Origin: Heterotrichella gracilis
Taxonomy: Eukaryota > Sar > Xanthophyceae > Tribonematales > Xanthonemataceae
Direction: 5' to 3'
NCBI GenBank assembly: GCA_032358255.1
Contig: JAULBX010029236.1
Coordinates: 1-23,129 of the forward strand
Length of the DNA stretch: 23,129 nt
Positions 1 through 9,274 of this stretch are shown here, in pieces; within the stretch, counting starts at the first letter, position 1, and each line of letters starts with the position of its first letter. A program made the position numbers and the translations under genes. The notes below the pieces were generated by a model, which worked only from the letters and a program-made list of their open reading frames with translations, searched no databases and was not told where the DNA came from.

Positions 1-76
1 GCGCCGCATGTGCAAGACTGACTGCTAATCTGGCTATTTTGCTGGAATGCATGTAACTAACTAACTAACTAACTAT
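1..76 (+). mobile_element. LINE-A 3' end with (TAAC)n tail
   Basis: This is the last part of a LINE-A non-LTR retrotransposon whose body lies outside the window. Positions 2-28 read as the C-terminal residues RRMCKTDC and a TAA stop. A short 3' UTR follows, then a tail of about five TAAC units at 53-75. The same end occurs on the minus strand at 23054-23129 with no difference over about 70 bases, and more diverged versions occur many times in the window. The shared 3' end and variable 5' truncation fit target-primed reverse transcription. Confidence 0.85.
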
Positions 77-1285
77 AGTATACTCTGTTGTATATAGCAG
101 ACAGCTGGGCTTACAAACTCAGATGGGTAGATTACAGGTTTTCTTTCTTGCGTTTAGGGCACTGTGTGAAGTTTAATGTTGGCGCACACCCCCTATTTCT
201 CTCTTCTTATTAAGTGTGCAAAATAACTTGCTTGAAGCATAGGCAACAGACAAAGGGACATCAGATTCAGCTGGTTGATGATGTTTCCGAAAACATACAA
301 AATAACAACGCAAAGACTGCAGTCGCTCGCTACCAGTTTGTGTGTACAAATTGGCTCGCAGTCCCTATTTTCGTTGCGATCGATGGTTGCGGACACGCGA
401 TTGCAGAGTCCGCGCTTTGTGGTTCCAAGTCGGTGGCGATTGCTGGATCGGGAATAGCTTAACGGCAAACAGGTATTTGACACACACACAACCATCGCGT
501 TTCCGAAAGTGAAGGATTGAATGATGTGAAGGGTTGAATCAGGGGGGTGGGTGGCTGAGCCTGGAAAATATATCGTATTTCTTTTCCAGGTTGAAGGATT
601 GAATGATGGGCACGAGGGAGGTGACTTCAACCCCGGTAAACAATTATAAATTCTAGTTATAATAAAGTATTTTACAACTTAATTTTGCTATTCGTCTAAT
701 CTACAACTGAAAATATGTGGTTTCACTCATTAATCTGTTGATTTCACTGCTCTGGCTGGCTGAATTCACACTCTGAGCATGCGTTTTCACTGCCAAAGCA
801 CACCCCTTCAATCTCTACTAGGTTCACTCTTCTTCACTGAAATTCAATGACTTGGTTGACCTCTAGTCGCCTCAGCTCCGATTTAGGCAAATTGCATGGT
901 CATTTCCCCCACCTCAACTGATTAAGCATCGAGTGCCACTGCTATGACATATATGTGCGGTTGTGCATATGCGTATATATTGTAGCCATGTACTGTACGC
1001 CAAGTACTTGTATATACCGTACATACCGGATACACTGGTCATTAAAGCCGTACTAGTAAGCGACATGTGACACGCCGGGGAATAATATGCTGTGTTTTTT
1101 GCTTGAGATTTTGTTCGACAAATGTCAGTTTTGTGGGGTGACAAAAGGACTCTTGTGAAATGGGGGAGGACCACCACCACCACCAACCCTATCTCCACCA
1201 GAACCCCGTGTTTACTAACCACCCCCACCTCGCCGAGCACATACTCGTATATCAATGTACCAGTTTACCAATGCATCAACCTCAC
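77..1285. other. Unrecognised sequence, no supported gene
   Basis: I recognise no gene here. Open frames of 145 aa (193-630, minus) and 113 aa (914-1255, minus) show no known motif and low-complexity composition. The region holds a hairpin and direct repeat near 511-608 and a short (CCA)n run at about 1169-1187. Unseen exons of a spliced gene cannot be excluded. Confidence 0.5.
511..608. repeat. Direct repeat flanking a hairpin
   Basis: GAAGGATTGAATGATG occurs at 511-526 and again, identically, at 593-608. Between the copies lies a perfect 9-bp inverted repeat, CCTGGAAAA at 560-568 and TTTTCCAGG at 582-590. The repeats could be target-site duplications of a very small element or a local duplication. 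I see no coding potential. Confidence 0.55.
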
Positions 1286-1289
1286 TCAC

Positions 1290-1469
1290 CCTGCTGGGCC
1301 CTGCCCCCTCACCCCAGTGCCCAGTATACCCTCACGCCCTGTGCACTCCCCGAGGGTGTACTCCTCTGCCCAGCAGGTGTTACCCCGCAGACGAGCAAAA
1401 GTGGTAATGGCAGAGAGGGCTAGGGTACATTGGGCACTGGTGTGAGGGTATAAGACCTTTACCAGCAGG
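1290..1469. repeat. Foldback (inverted-repeat) element
   Basis: Arms of 26 nt at 1307-1332 and 1422-1447 are inverted copies with three mismatches. A further perfect 10-bp pair, CCTGCTGGGC at 1290-1299 and GCCCAGCAGG at 1368-1377, overlaps it, and CCAGCAGG recurs at 1462-1469. The two pairings compete, so the transcript could fold two ways. The unit could be a MITE-like foldback element. No transposase or clear target duplication was seen. Confidence 0.6.
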
Positions 1470-1825
1470 TGATATTCTTTCAACCATGCCCATGTTTTTC
1501 CAAGGCCCTTGACAAGGGCTTCTCTGACTGCCAGTTATGCGGTCAATGTGGTTGCTGTGCTGTCTTACTCATGCTTTGGTGATTACATTAATGCCTTGTT
1601 CACATCAAGGTAGCCTTGGCCGTTTTTATGACCTACCATTTTGGTGACCTTGTTGGAGAGTTTCTTTTAAGTCAAACGGTAACGACCACGGAATTGGGTC
1701 GAGTCTCGCCTGGCAAATAGGTTTCTGCCTCTTTTCTTAAACGGCGTAGAAAAATGCCTGCAACGCCAGTAATTCTCTGCCATAGCAGCGTTTGGAACGC
1801 AGGGTTCGGAATGCTACCCCATTGT
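1470..1825. other. Unrecognised sequence
   Basis: I find no gene, RNA gene or clear repeat in this stretch. It ends at the LINE-B fragment. Confidence 0.5.
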
Positions 1826-1890
1826 GATTTACAAGATTTATTTGACCGTCACAGTAGGGAGCCAACCCGGACTATCAAGACGTGAACGAG
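1826..1890 (-). mobile_element. LINE-B 3' end fragment
   Basis: On the minus strand this matches the 3' end shared by the other LINE-B copies: a segment reading AGCC-GGTTGGCTCCCT, then a TGACGGTCAAATAAATC block and a TTGTAAATC tail. It is a severely 5'-truncated copy and carries only the last few codons. Confidence 0.75.
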
Positions 1891-1920
1891 GCCAATGGAG
1901 TTAGGTCTATCCGTTACTTC

Positions 1921-1951
1921 TTGCTGAAATGCATGCAACTAACTACCTAAC
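1921..1951 (+). mobile_element. LINE-A tail remnant, 31 bp
   Basis: TTGCTGAAATGCATGCAACT and the bases after it match the LINE-A 3' UTR and TAAC tail at 40-70 with about three differences over 31 bases. It is an extreme 5' truncation or an eroded copy lying just after a LINE-B end. Confidence 0.65.
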
Positions 1952-2149
1952 ATCAATGTACAGTGAGAAAATCGTGGCAATAAGAAGAAAAAACGTCTTC
2001 CAAATTCCAGCCTGGCTACCATAGGTTGATTATGTTCCGCAATAGCTGGCTACCCTTGACAATGGGGTTATCTCCTATATAGCGCCCAATGTGGTATCGG
2101 GTCTTAAGGGCTTGATATTGAGCTCAAACATGCAAACCCCCAGCACCAC

Positions 2150-2222
2150 TTGGCGCAGCATGTAAGACCGACTGCCAATATTATTAATGCGATTGTAGTG
2201 CTGGATTGCATGTAAGTATGTA
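2150..2222 (+). mobile_element. LINE-A 3' end, diverged
   Basis: The order GGCGCAGCATGTAAGACCGACTGC, a spacer, GTGCTGGATTGCATGTAAG parallels the 3' end at window positions 1-60. The middle is altered and the TAAC tail has decayed. I infer an older 5'-truncated insertion. Confidence 0.65.
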
Positions 2223-3076
2223 CAGTGGGCCTGGAAATATGTGTGTGTGATCTTCAATGAATATATTTATTATTTTTGGGTAGTGCAGGGTTTGCCATGG
2301 GTAATTATCATTGCCTGGGCCATTAAATATGCACTTCTTCCATGCATGTTCAATGTCGACATGCGAATAATATTCACCCGCTTTGCCGAGCGGTCTAAAG
2401 TTAGCAGAATGTACTACTCTTACTTATCAGCCCTTCAACATATGATTGATAAAGGGTATGTTATTGTCCATGCGGGTACGGTGCTGGTTGCGTTCTTGAG
2501 TGATACTTCCAGCCCTGCTTTCCAGTGTATGTATGCAAGCGCATGAGTGAAGAAAGGTGTTTGGAGAGCTGAGGTGGTGAGGTTGAGCTTCCAGAAGCTG
2601 CTGTGTAGTTTAGAAGAGATTGCAGATATTGAGTAATAATACCCCAATGTTTGTGGTCGTCAATATTTCATTGTTGGCCAGCGTGCAGGACTGTGTAAGT
2701 CACAAATCTTATGATTGTGAGGCATACCACTTATAGCTTTCTGAGGTCCTGTCTATAGTTGCGACAAACAGAATGAGCAATCTGGAAGCTTTGGTCTTGT
2801 TTGACCCAAAAGAATGTGGGGACATGATCGATGATCAGAACAGAAGAAGTTGACTATGATATTTAAAGTCACATTAGCATCAGGCAGTAGGGTATAGTGG
2901 GATTAAGGATCTTGAATATACATCATGCACAGGGCACTGGGATAAGGAGTACGGTAGCAATCAAGTTTATACCTGTAAACAACATCTGATGAACAGGTTT
3001 TTTCAGTTCATTCAATGCGCCGCCGCCAAAGCAAGTACTGTTTACCTTTGCTTTCCATCATTTATTTCAAACGTAC
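2223..3076. other. Unrecognised sequence downstream of the J-domain exon
   Basis: This is where further 3' exons of the minus-strand J-domain gene should lie, but I cannot identify one. A plus-strand open frame at 2241-2546 (101 aa, two hydrophobic stretches) and a minus-strand frame at 2435-2647 have no recognisable motif and start and stop without supporting signals. I leave both uncalled. Confidence 0.5.
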
Positions 3077-3247
3077 CCTTGAAGCTATGCCGTTGATGTA
3101 CCTGAATTCCAGCTCCTTTGCCCAAGTATCATAAACTTTTCTCTTCTTTTCATCTGACAGAACACGAAAAGCTCCAATTACTCTTGCAAAAATATCTGCC
3201 CTTCCTCCTTTATCTGGGTGATGCTTCCGTGCCAAACACCGATATGC
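3077..3247 (-). CDS. J-domain (Hsp40/DnaJ) protein, one internal exon
   Basis: The minus strand reads AYRCLARKHHPDKGG followed by a segment ending VLSDEKKRKVYDTWAKELEF. This is helix II, the HPD catalytic loop and helices III-IV of a J-domain. J-domains stimulate ATP hydrolysis by Hsp70 and deliver substrates to it. The HPD tripeptide is intact. The exon opens after a good acceptor (a pyrimidine-rich stretch ending CTGTTCAG, AG at 3249-3248) in phase 0 and encodes 57 residues. I end it before GGTACGT at 3076; a donor after 3102 (CAG|GTACAT) is also possible. Helix I should be in an upstream exon at higher coordinates, which I could not find. The residues after the J-domain recall a group of protist and plant J-proteins with WAKELEFRY after helix IV, but I cannot name the orthologue. 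It may be an intact gene with long introns or an isolated exon. Confidence 0.8.
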
Positions 3248-3526
3248 CTGAACAGGGCAACTCGCTTTATATGAACAGCAACATACATACTTAGGTTAAC
3301 AAATACACTAGGGACACGAATAGGCAAGCCAATGATTGCTTCAACCAGCAACACCATGTACACGTTCATCATCAATTTAATAAGGCCATTGCTGACAGCA
3401 AACCTGTCTCTTTTGATCGGGACATGAGTCCCAACCCCTAAGCATTTAACAAATGTATAGTAATGTTGAGCATGCAACCAAGGAACAACAGCCAGTTTTG
3501 CCAATAGCCTTTGTTGCACTGCCAAT

Positions 3527-3573
3527 CACCGTACAGTGCACCCGTTCAAAGACAGGCTGTGCATTGTACGGTG
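3527..3573. repeat. 14-bp inverted repeat hairpin
   Basis: CACCGTACAGTGCA at 3527-3540 pairs with TGCATTGTACGGTG at 3560-3573 at 13 of 14 positions across a 19-nt loop. It lies just upstream of a LINE-A 3' end. Function unknown. Confidence 0.6.
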
Positions 3574-3587
3574 CAATACACCAATGG

Positions 3588-3650
3588 GAAAGGGTGGCGC
3601 AAGCTTGTGCTAGGCTGAATGCTGATCTGGCTTTGTGCTGGATTAATACA
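3588..3650 (+). mobile_element. LINE-A 3' end, diverged
   Basis: The segment GGTGGCGCAAGCTTGTGC, a stop-containing AGGCTGAATGCTGATCTGG and GTGCTGGATTAATAC closely match 12438-12495, where the same sequence follows the LINE-A C-terminal coding region. The TAAC tail is lost. Only the last codons are kept. Confidence 0.75.
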
Positions 3651-4599
3651 ACACTGTACTATGGTACCTGCATGGTTGTATTCGCTCTTCTATTGCTTTT
3701 ATAATATGGAGACGGTCTGATCCGGGCGCAGAACAGTTATGCATAGAAGTTTACCCTGTCGTCATCTACGGACAATGGCATACAAAGAGGAGTAGAAAAG
3801 TAAACCAGGAGCGCCCATGTTCCTTGTCAATATGAGCTCAAGTTGACTCTTAGATCCTCCCAGAAAAAGTAGAATCACCTATGATCAACATGGTACCTAT
3901 GGTGTTGCAATAAGGGTGGTTGCCGTCAACATACATCATAGCCAGGAATATGAAAATAAGCTAGCTGCTGTAACTTCCAGAGTCTAATATTAAATTCACC
4001 AATTAATTAAATAAGATCCTGCCTGTTATCAATTTCCCAGCACTGCACCATCTTTGCATCAGCAATGTCAATGCAGCATTGTCACGTAATGCCAGGTCAG
4101 CCCATGTGCTTCTGGGCCTCCCTACAGCGCTCTGCCCTAGCGAACACAACACACACGGATATTCCTATTGATTATGTGTGTCATGCATTGCCGTACATCC
4201 ACTTACGCATAGCCCCAAGCGAGCTTTACTTGTTCAACTGTTGTTGCTCAAAATAGGCTGTACCACAACTGCACATTGGTTTAAGAGAATCAATTTTGCT
4301 TTTGTAAGTGGTGGAATACAAGAAAGGGTTTATGTGCACAGATGCATCCCCTTTATGAAGTCAAAACCTTTGAAGTTGGGGTCTGGGCGCATCCATATCT
4401 GTGACCTGTTTAAATGGTCAGAGAAAATGTGCAGGAGTGATGTGACCCCCTCACTTCCAGGTTTGTGATGAGCTTGATCCACCATTCTTCTGACGTTGTT
4501 TCAGACCCGCATAGAAAGTGTTTGATAAAATAATAATGGTTTGCAAATCTTTTTTCAGATTGTAATATGACACAGCGGATTTAAAATGTACGCAAGATC
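3651..4599. other. Unrecognised sequence
   Basis: No gene or repeat is recognised. The frames at 4065-4256 and 4178-4468 (plus) have no motif. An upstream exon of the minus-strand J-domain gene could lie here, but no helix I sequence was seen. Confidence 0.45.
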
Positions 4600-4673
4600 A
4601 ATTTACAAGATTTACAAGATTTATTTGACAGTCACATTCAGGGAGCCAACCCGGGCTCGCAAGACTGTTGGGA
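4600..4673 (-). mobile_element. LINE-B 3' end with 9-nt repeat tail
   Basis: On the minus strand the element ends with the codons for EPGLAP-like residues, a TGTGACTGTCAAATAAATC block, then ATCTTGTAA-type units repeated about twice. The same layout occurs at 1826-1890, 5638-5700, 8285-8345 and 21030-21090. Confidence 0.8.
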
Positions 4674-4854
4674 CGCAGGTTGACCCTTACTTGCGCCTTG
4701 ATCAATTTAATTAACTGAAATTCTGTCCCCTTTACGTTCAAAGGCCATTTCTAATGCAAAACTGCATCTTCTTGAGCTTGGAAGACAGAAATGGAAAGAT
4801 GAACTCGTGAGCAACAATAATTGTTATTACATCGCCGTTGCCGCCGCTCTGCAC

Positions 4855-5240
4855 CGCCGACAATCGGCGGTACAAGCATATAGGTCAAAAAGTGAAAAAG
4901 GATAACATTTTGAGGGCTGCAGGATTCAAACTCGAGCACCCAGGTGGTAATCCGACCGTTAGACCACTGCGGATCCGATGAAATCAACCGGGATAAAAAA
5001 AAGTCCGAATCCGATAAGATCCGACCACCGCCGTCGAAAAGGGGCCAGATCCGGTAATTTGAGGGGCAAGGTTTGCAGTTTGGGGCGGAAATCAAGCAAT
5101 CCGACCGGCTACCGAATCCTGCTCGATCGCATGGAATATGCCACAAGAAATTACTTCGATTCGGATATATGGGTCACCCAAGCTGGGTTCCCTGTACTAT
5201 ATATTATCCCCCTTCCACGGACCGCCGATTTTCCTCGTAC
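4855..5240 (-). mobile_element. tRNA-derived SINE-like element (boundaries uncertain)
   Basis: On the minus strand a TGGTCTAACGGT A-box-like sequence (4955-4968) and a GAGTTTGAATCC B-box-like sequence (4922-4933) lie about 21 bases apart, in the order of a Pol III promoter. The arms do not fold into a proper cloverleaf, so this is not a working tRNA gene. The surrounding sequence is richer in CCG/CGG than its neighbours. It is bracketed by AATCGGCGGT-type sequences in inverted orientation near 4860-4870 and 5219-5231. The A-B spacing is shorter than usual, which lowers my confidence. It could instead be a TIR element that captured a tRNA fragment. Confidence 0.4.
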
Positions 5241-5570
5241 AGCCGCCGATGAAAAGGTGGACATCGTCCAATTAAATGACTGATTTAACCTCATTACATC
5301 TCCTGGTGTTCCATTGTCACAAATCCAGGCCTTTTTTGCCCATGTAAGCTCAAGAAACAGCTCATTCAGCAATAATTTCCAGCTAGCTCTTAACCACCCC
5401 CTCCCCTGTATAGTGATATAAGTATCCACCCCTTGACAATTTTTCACATGGCACACCATGGTTGTAATCTCCACATTATAACTTTCATAATATGTGTGGG
5501 TTTATGGTATTTGGAAGCAATGTGGCATGAAATATGGGCATTACAATTTGAGGGATTTTATCCTGAGGGA

Positions 5571-5632
5571 CATATGTCCCTCTGACCCAAGTAAGCCAAA
5601 TGTCCCTCTGGCCATATGTCCCTCTGGCCCAA
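5571..5632. repeat. Short tandem repeat, unit ATGTCCCTCTGRCC
   Basis: Three copies of a unit near CATATGTCCCTCTGGCCC occur in direct orientation, the middle one with AAATG in place of ATATG. They lie immediately before a LINE-B 3' end. Probably a minisatellite. Confidence 0.7.
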
Positions 5633-5637
5633 ACAAG

Positions 5638-5945
5638 AATTACAAGATTATACTTGACAGTCACATTCAGGGAGCCAACCCGGGCTCGCGAGACTGTTCG
5701 AGGCGCTTAAAGAAGTCACCCCGCTCACTAAAAAGTATGTGAATTAATGGAGCCGCATTGGCCCCACATTTACTACCGAAAAAGCTAAACAAGTTTCTGG
5801 GAATATCATCATAACAACTATGAAATGTTTCTCTAATGTATAGTGGACATTCAAAAATAAAGTGGTGTTCATCTTCAACATGATGCTGTCCAATGTTATG
5901 AAGGATATGGTATAAAGTTCCAAAGTGAAACTGGGTTGCATATGC
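5638..5945 (-). mobile_element. LINE-B 3' fragment (C-terminal coding region and tail)
   Basis: The minus strand aligns base by base with the last 300 bases of the LINE-B copy at 21053-21370. Parallel features are the segment coding CPLY-like residues, the R-N-L-F-S region, the EPGLAP C-terminus, and the TGACTGTCAA 3' block. It carries several frame disruptions and a 5' truncation at about 5945. It is a dead copy. Confidence 0.8.
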
Positions 5946-8090
5946 AATGCTTACCGCTCATTTGGCGCAGTTACATTATTGCTGCACGACGTGATATACC
6001 CAAGGTACCAGGAACAGACGATGAACGGTCAGAAACACGCAATCAGTGTTGTCAAGTTTCAGTGCTTACTCTTACTAGTGTGACCGGTGCCTGCCTGTAT
6101 GCGCATTACATGTCCCAAATGGTACAGTGCGTGCTTGTGACCACTGGACGGTGTGGGTTGTATTTGTTTTGCTGCACACAACCCAGGTAGCCTACTTCCC
6201 TGCTGCCACATCGTTGACACTGTTCGAGCAATGATCTCCTTCGAGTGCGCCACTACTGTTTCATACGTGCAAAACCCACGTCTGTTCCTGCAAAATTTGG
6301 ATTAACCTACTTCCGAATTTCTCCTGCGCAAGGGTGATTTCTACCAAGGCAGGTGGGGTTGCTTGGTCGGGGCTAGTGCAAGACGTTTTACGAAGTGTCC
6401 AAAAGAATGGGGGTTCAGTGTATGGCTTTCACTCACAAGTTCAAGTGTCAACAAGCCTATGCATATAGTCAATAGGAAGAAAGGTGCGAAAGAACGGAGA
6501 CATCCACCAGACCTCTACGACAACAACATGAAAGTATCAACGCACCATTTTGATATCCTGCAGCGTGGCAGATTGATGTACGCACAGTGTACGATAGTGT
6601 TCCTTCCCATCATTGTCCTCCACCTGCAAGTACGGGTACCGGTATGCAGAAAGACAGTAGATTGTGCGCTGCAAATGAATTTTGAGGTTGAATGTTAGGA
6701 CGTGTGCCAATTAAAAACGTCCTTACAGCTGTCCAAGGATCATGCCCTTCTACCCTCTTCATGACTGGACACTTCGCCACTCAGACAAAACCCACAGAGC
6801 TGCTTAAACAGAGGGATGATCCACACGGCAGAACACTGTGCTGAAGTTCAACACGCGGTTCCGAACACGTCGAACACGTAGGAAACGTATCGGACCCTAC
6901 TGTTACAGACTGGAGTCTCCTCAGGAAACTTTCCGGGAAAGTCCCACTGGCAGTGGCACAGCCCTCACCGACTGGCAGTGATATAAAGATAAATTCCGTG
7001 CCCGGCCGATGCGATATTGTGCGAATCTCCAGGGGAGTATTATATCATGATACGAAATGGGGGTGAAAACGATGATCAGCCTTTGATCATGTTTTGATGA
7101 ACAATTTCGCCAAATTTCGCCAATTTCGCACATTTCGGAAAACAATCTCGCATTTCGCACAGCCTCAAACATTTTCGGCAGGTGGAGGCCCAGTCACAAC
7201 ATCACATAGGAGTGATAGGAGCCTTGCACCCAACCCCAACAAGGACTGTACAAATACCCCACCTAAGAGCTAAAAGGCAGGCTTCGGGTAGCGTACAGTG
7301 TGCACCGCTGGTCTGATTTGCAGTCTGTAATCTCTACTCTGGTCCAGCGTTTCACTCCGTACAAGTGACAACGCGCTTGGGGGAAGTGTCATACCGGCCA
7401 TGCAAAAGTGAGATGGCGACCGGTACGATGGACCTGGCCCCAAGGTGAGGATCTGAGCTGAGTTCGCGTCCACGCGGGTCGCGTCACTGCAAACCGCGGG
7501 CGAGACATTACGGAACTGTGCAGTGTGTGGTTGCCCGTGTGGTGTTGCGGTCACTACCGCTTGCTTTGCCTGGGGAAATACCCAATCACAGGCGCAACTG
7601 GTGTTTGAAAAACCATTGCAGGTTTTGAAGTTCGTTAGTGTTTTGCACCTTTGCCGAGGCGGACTCGCTGATGCCGTGGGAAGTGCTTTAGCAAGTGTAC
7701 CAAGCCAGGGCATAAGCAAAAGGAACTACACCTTGACACCACTGCGTTTTTCCAAAGACGTTTGAATTGTGTTCACTCCGTTCAGTAATATCCGCACCAG
7801 TTAGAGGGTTCCATGGTACATCTGTCCTGGAACCCAGCACGGCTCTAGCGCTAGAGGCCGAGGAGCTAATATATAGCGAGACTGGATTACTTCAGGTCAA
7901 ACACGGTCAATGCGAGAAGGAAAACAATGCCATATGTAAGCATACCTGATGGTGATTGTGGAACGATGGCAAAATATTTGACTTGAAACTTGTGCAAGAG
8001 CCATAGTGTTTGAGTTAGCCAGGTTAAGAGTGAGTGCCCATGCTCTTGAGGTCGAAAAAGGTGGAGGGAGACGTGTTCATTATGAGCATA
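5946..8090. other. Long stretch without a recognised gene
   Basis: About 2.1 kb holds no feature I can support apart from a short tandem repeat at 7101-7160. The longest frames are 7270-7719 (minus, 149 aa), 6363-6698 (plus, 111 aa) and 6921-7172 (minus). None shows a domain, signal peptide or convincing splice pattern. The region 7270-7760 is somewhat richer in GC and CpG than its surroundings and could be the edge of an element or gene not otherwise visible. Confidence 0.45.
7101..7160 (+). repeat. Degenerate AATTTCGCC tandem repeat
   Basis: Four to five units of ATTTCGC(C/A) occur with slippage-like length variation, from CAATTTCGCCAAATTTCGCC to a final GCATTTCGCAC. A short microsatellite; no function evident. 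Confidence 0.65.
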
Positions 8091-8094
8091 GGTT

Positions 8095-8345
8095 CAACCA
8101 GTACTGCAGAACAGGACAGCATGATGTTTAAGACGAACACCACATATTTTTATAGTGTCCAGCATAGTACAACAATAGATTTTCATTTCAGAGTTGCCAT
8201 GGTGATATTTCCAGAAGCTTGTTCAGCATTTTTGGTAGCAAGTATGGGGTAAGTGTGGCCTCATTAATTCCCAGACATTTTGGGGTGACTTCACCAACAG
8301 TCTTGTGAGCCCGGGTTGGCTCCCTGTATGTGACTGTCAAATCTG
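8095..8345 (+). mobile_element. LINE-B 3' fragment, plus orientation
   Basis: The plus strand corresponds to the C-terminal region of LINE-B seen in reverse at 21053-21300, including GAAGCTTGTTCAGCATTTTT, the CAGTCTTGTGAGCCCGGGTT segment and the TGTGACTGTCAAATC block. Frameshifts break the reading frame. It is the only LINE-B copy on this strand. Confidence 0.75.
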
Positions 8346-8397
8346 TACTATGACCCATCAACTGCTTGTGAACAATTTACCGACCCATGGTACGGTG

Positions 8398-8568
8398 CTT
8401 TGGATTCATGTGCGCAGATGACATCACCCTCGTGGCAGCCAGGCTGATTCGGCAGTGCTTTGAGTAGTGTCCAATCGTGTCCCCATGACCGAGTCTTAGT
8501 AGTAGTGACATCTGGCGTTCAGCAGTCCAACATTGATTTTGAAGTACAGGTGGTAGAAGTAGTGTTCA
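8398..8568 (+). mobile_element. LINE-A reverse transcriptase fragment
   Basis: FMCADDITLVAARLIRQCFE followed by a stop is the catalytic palm motif of an RT, with MCADD in place of YADD. In a shifted frame the sequence then reads VLVVVTSGVQQ and VQVVEVVFKF, parallel to the LINE-A linker at 14040-14120. It stops at a T-run (8570-8586) against the 3' end of the next, oppositely oriented LINE-A copy. Confidence 0.75.
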
Positions 8569-8587
8569 AGTTTTTTTTTTTTTTTTC

Positions 8588-9262
8588 AATTTACGTACAT
8601 GCATTCCAGCAATACAGCCAGATTAGCAGTCAGTCTTGCACATGCAGCGCCACGCAGCCCTTTTCTGGCACTCGTTGAACCATCTATTGATCCCACGCGT
8701 CCTGAGGTCCTGCTGGAGAAGGTCAGCCCCTATGGCCCTTGGCTTACCTACCCCCTTTGCCGGGGCCCCCTCTACCCTACCGAACACCATACACTTAGGA
8801 ATCCGAGAGTCTGATAAACGTCCTAAATGTCCCAACCAGCTTAGCATAATGTCCCGTTGTCACTTATGCTTTGTTGCCCACACTCGAAAGGAGAAAAGAA
8901 ATGGGTGTGTGTGCCAACCTTGAAACCCCACACAGAGCCCTTACAAAGGTATTTGTGAAACACTCTTACCTATCAACTTGAGGCTGCCTACCAGCGCACC
9001 TGTCAGCCCCTTATAAAAGGGTTGTCTGCACCACTGTACAAAAAAACCGGCATTTTGTGCTTGGACTAAGGCAAGGCACGGCATGGCTAAGGCGGTGTGA
9101 CATCTCTGCGTCTAAAGTGTTGTTAATAGTAAAACCATTTCTTAAGCAAGTGTACCTGTCCACATCTTCCGCCTGCTGCCCATCTAGTACAACCACTGGC
9201 ATCTCCTGTTCAGTCTTAGCTACTACAAGAAACTTGGTCTTAGGGATGCTGACCAACCAGGC
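8588..9262 (-). mobile_element. LINE-A copy, 3' half (split by TIR element)
   Basis: From high to low coordinates the minus strand reads VSIPKTKFLVVAK and VVVLDGQ (9240-9150), a disrupted RT thumb region, then LSWLGHLGRLSDSRIPKCMVFG (about 8845-8780) and a C-terminus AAWRCMCKTDC with its stop. A 3' UTR matching window positions 28-52 follows, with a decayed tail near 8592. Stops and frameshifts show it is inactive. Its 5' half continues at 9962-10410 beyond an inserted TIR element. Confidence 0.85.
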
Positions 9263-9274
9263 ACCTTTAAAAAA

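Noticed and set aside
193..630. 145-residue open frame on the minus strand
   Set aside because: No domain, odd composition, and no splice or start context; length is expected by chance in 23 kb.
2241..2546. 101-residue plus-strand frame with hydrophobic segments
   Set aside because: No family recognised and it overlaps an equally long minus-strand frame; not enough to call a gene.
2980..3025. Second hammerhead motif (CTGATGA at about 2987)
   Set aside because: No stem II and no GAAA follow. Other CTGATGA or near matches in the window also lack the rest of the core.
7270..7719. 149-residue open frame on the minus strand
   Set aside because: No recognisable motif. The high Pro/Ser/Thr/Ala content looks like translation of a GC-richer stretch in a random frame.
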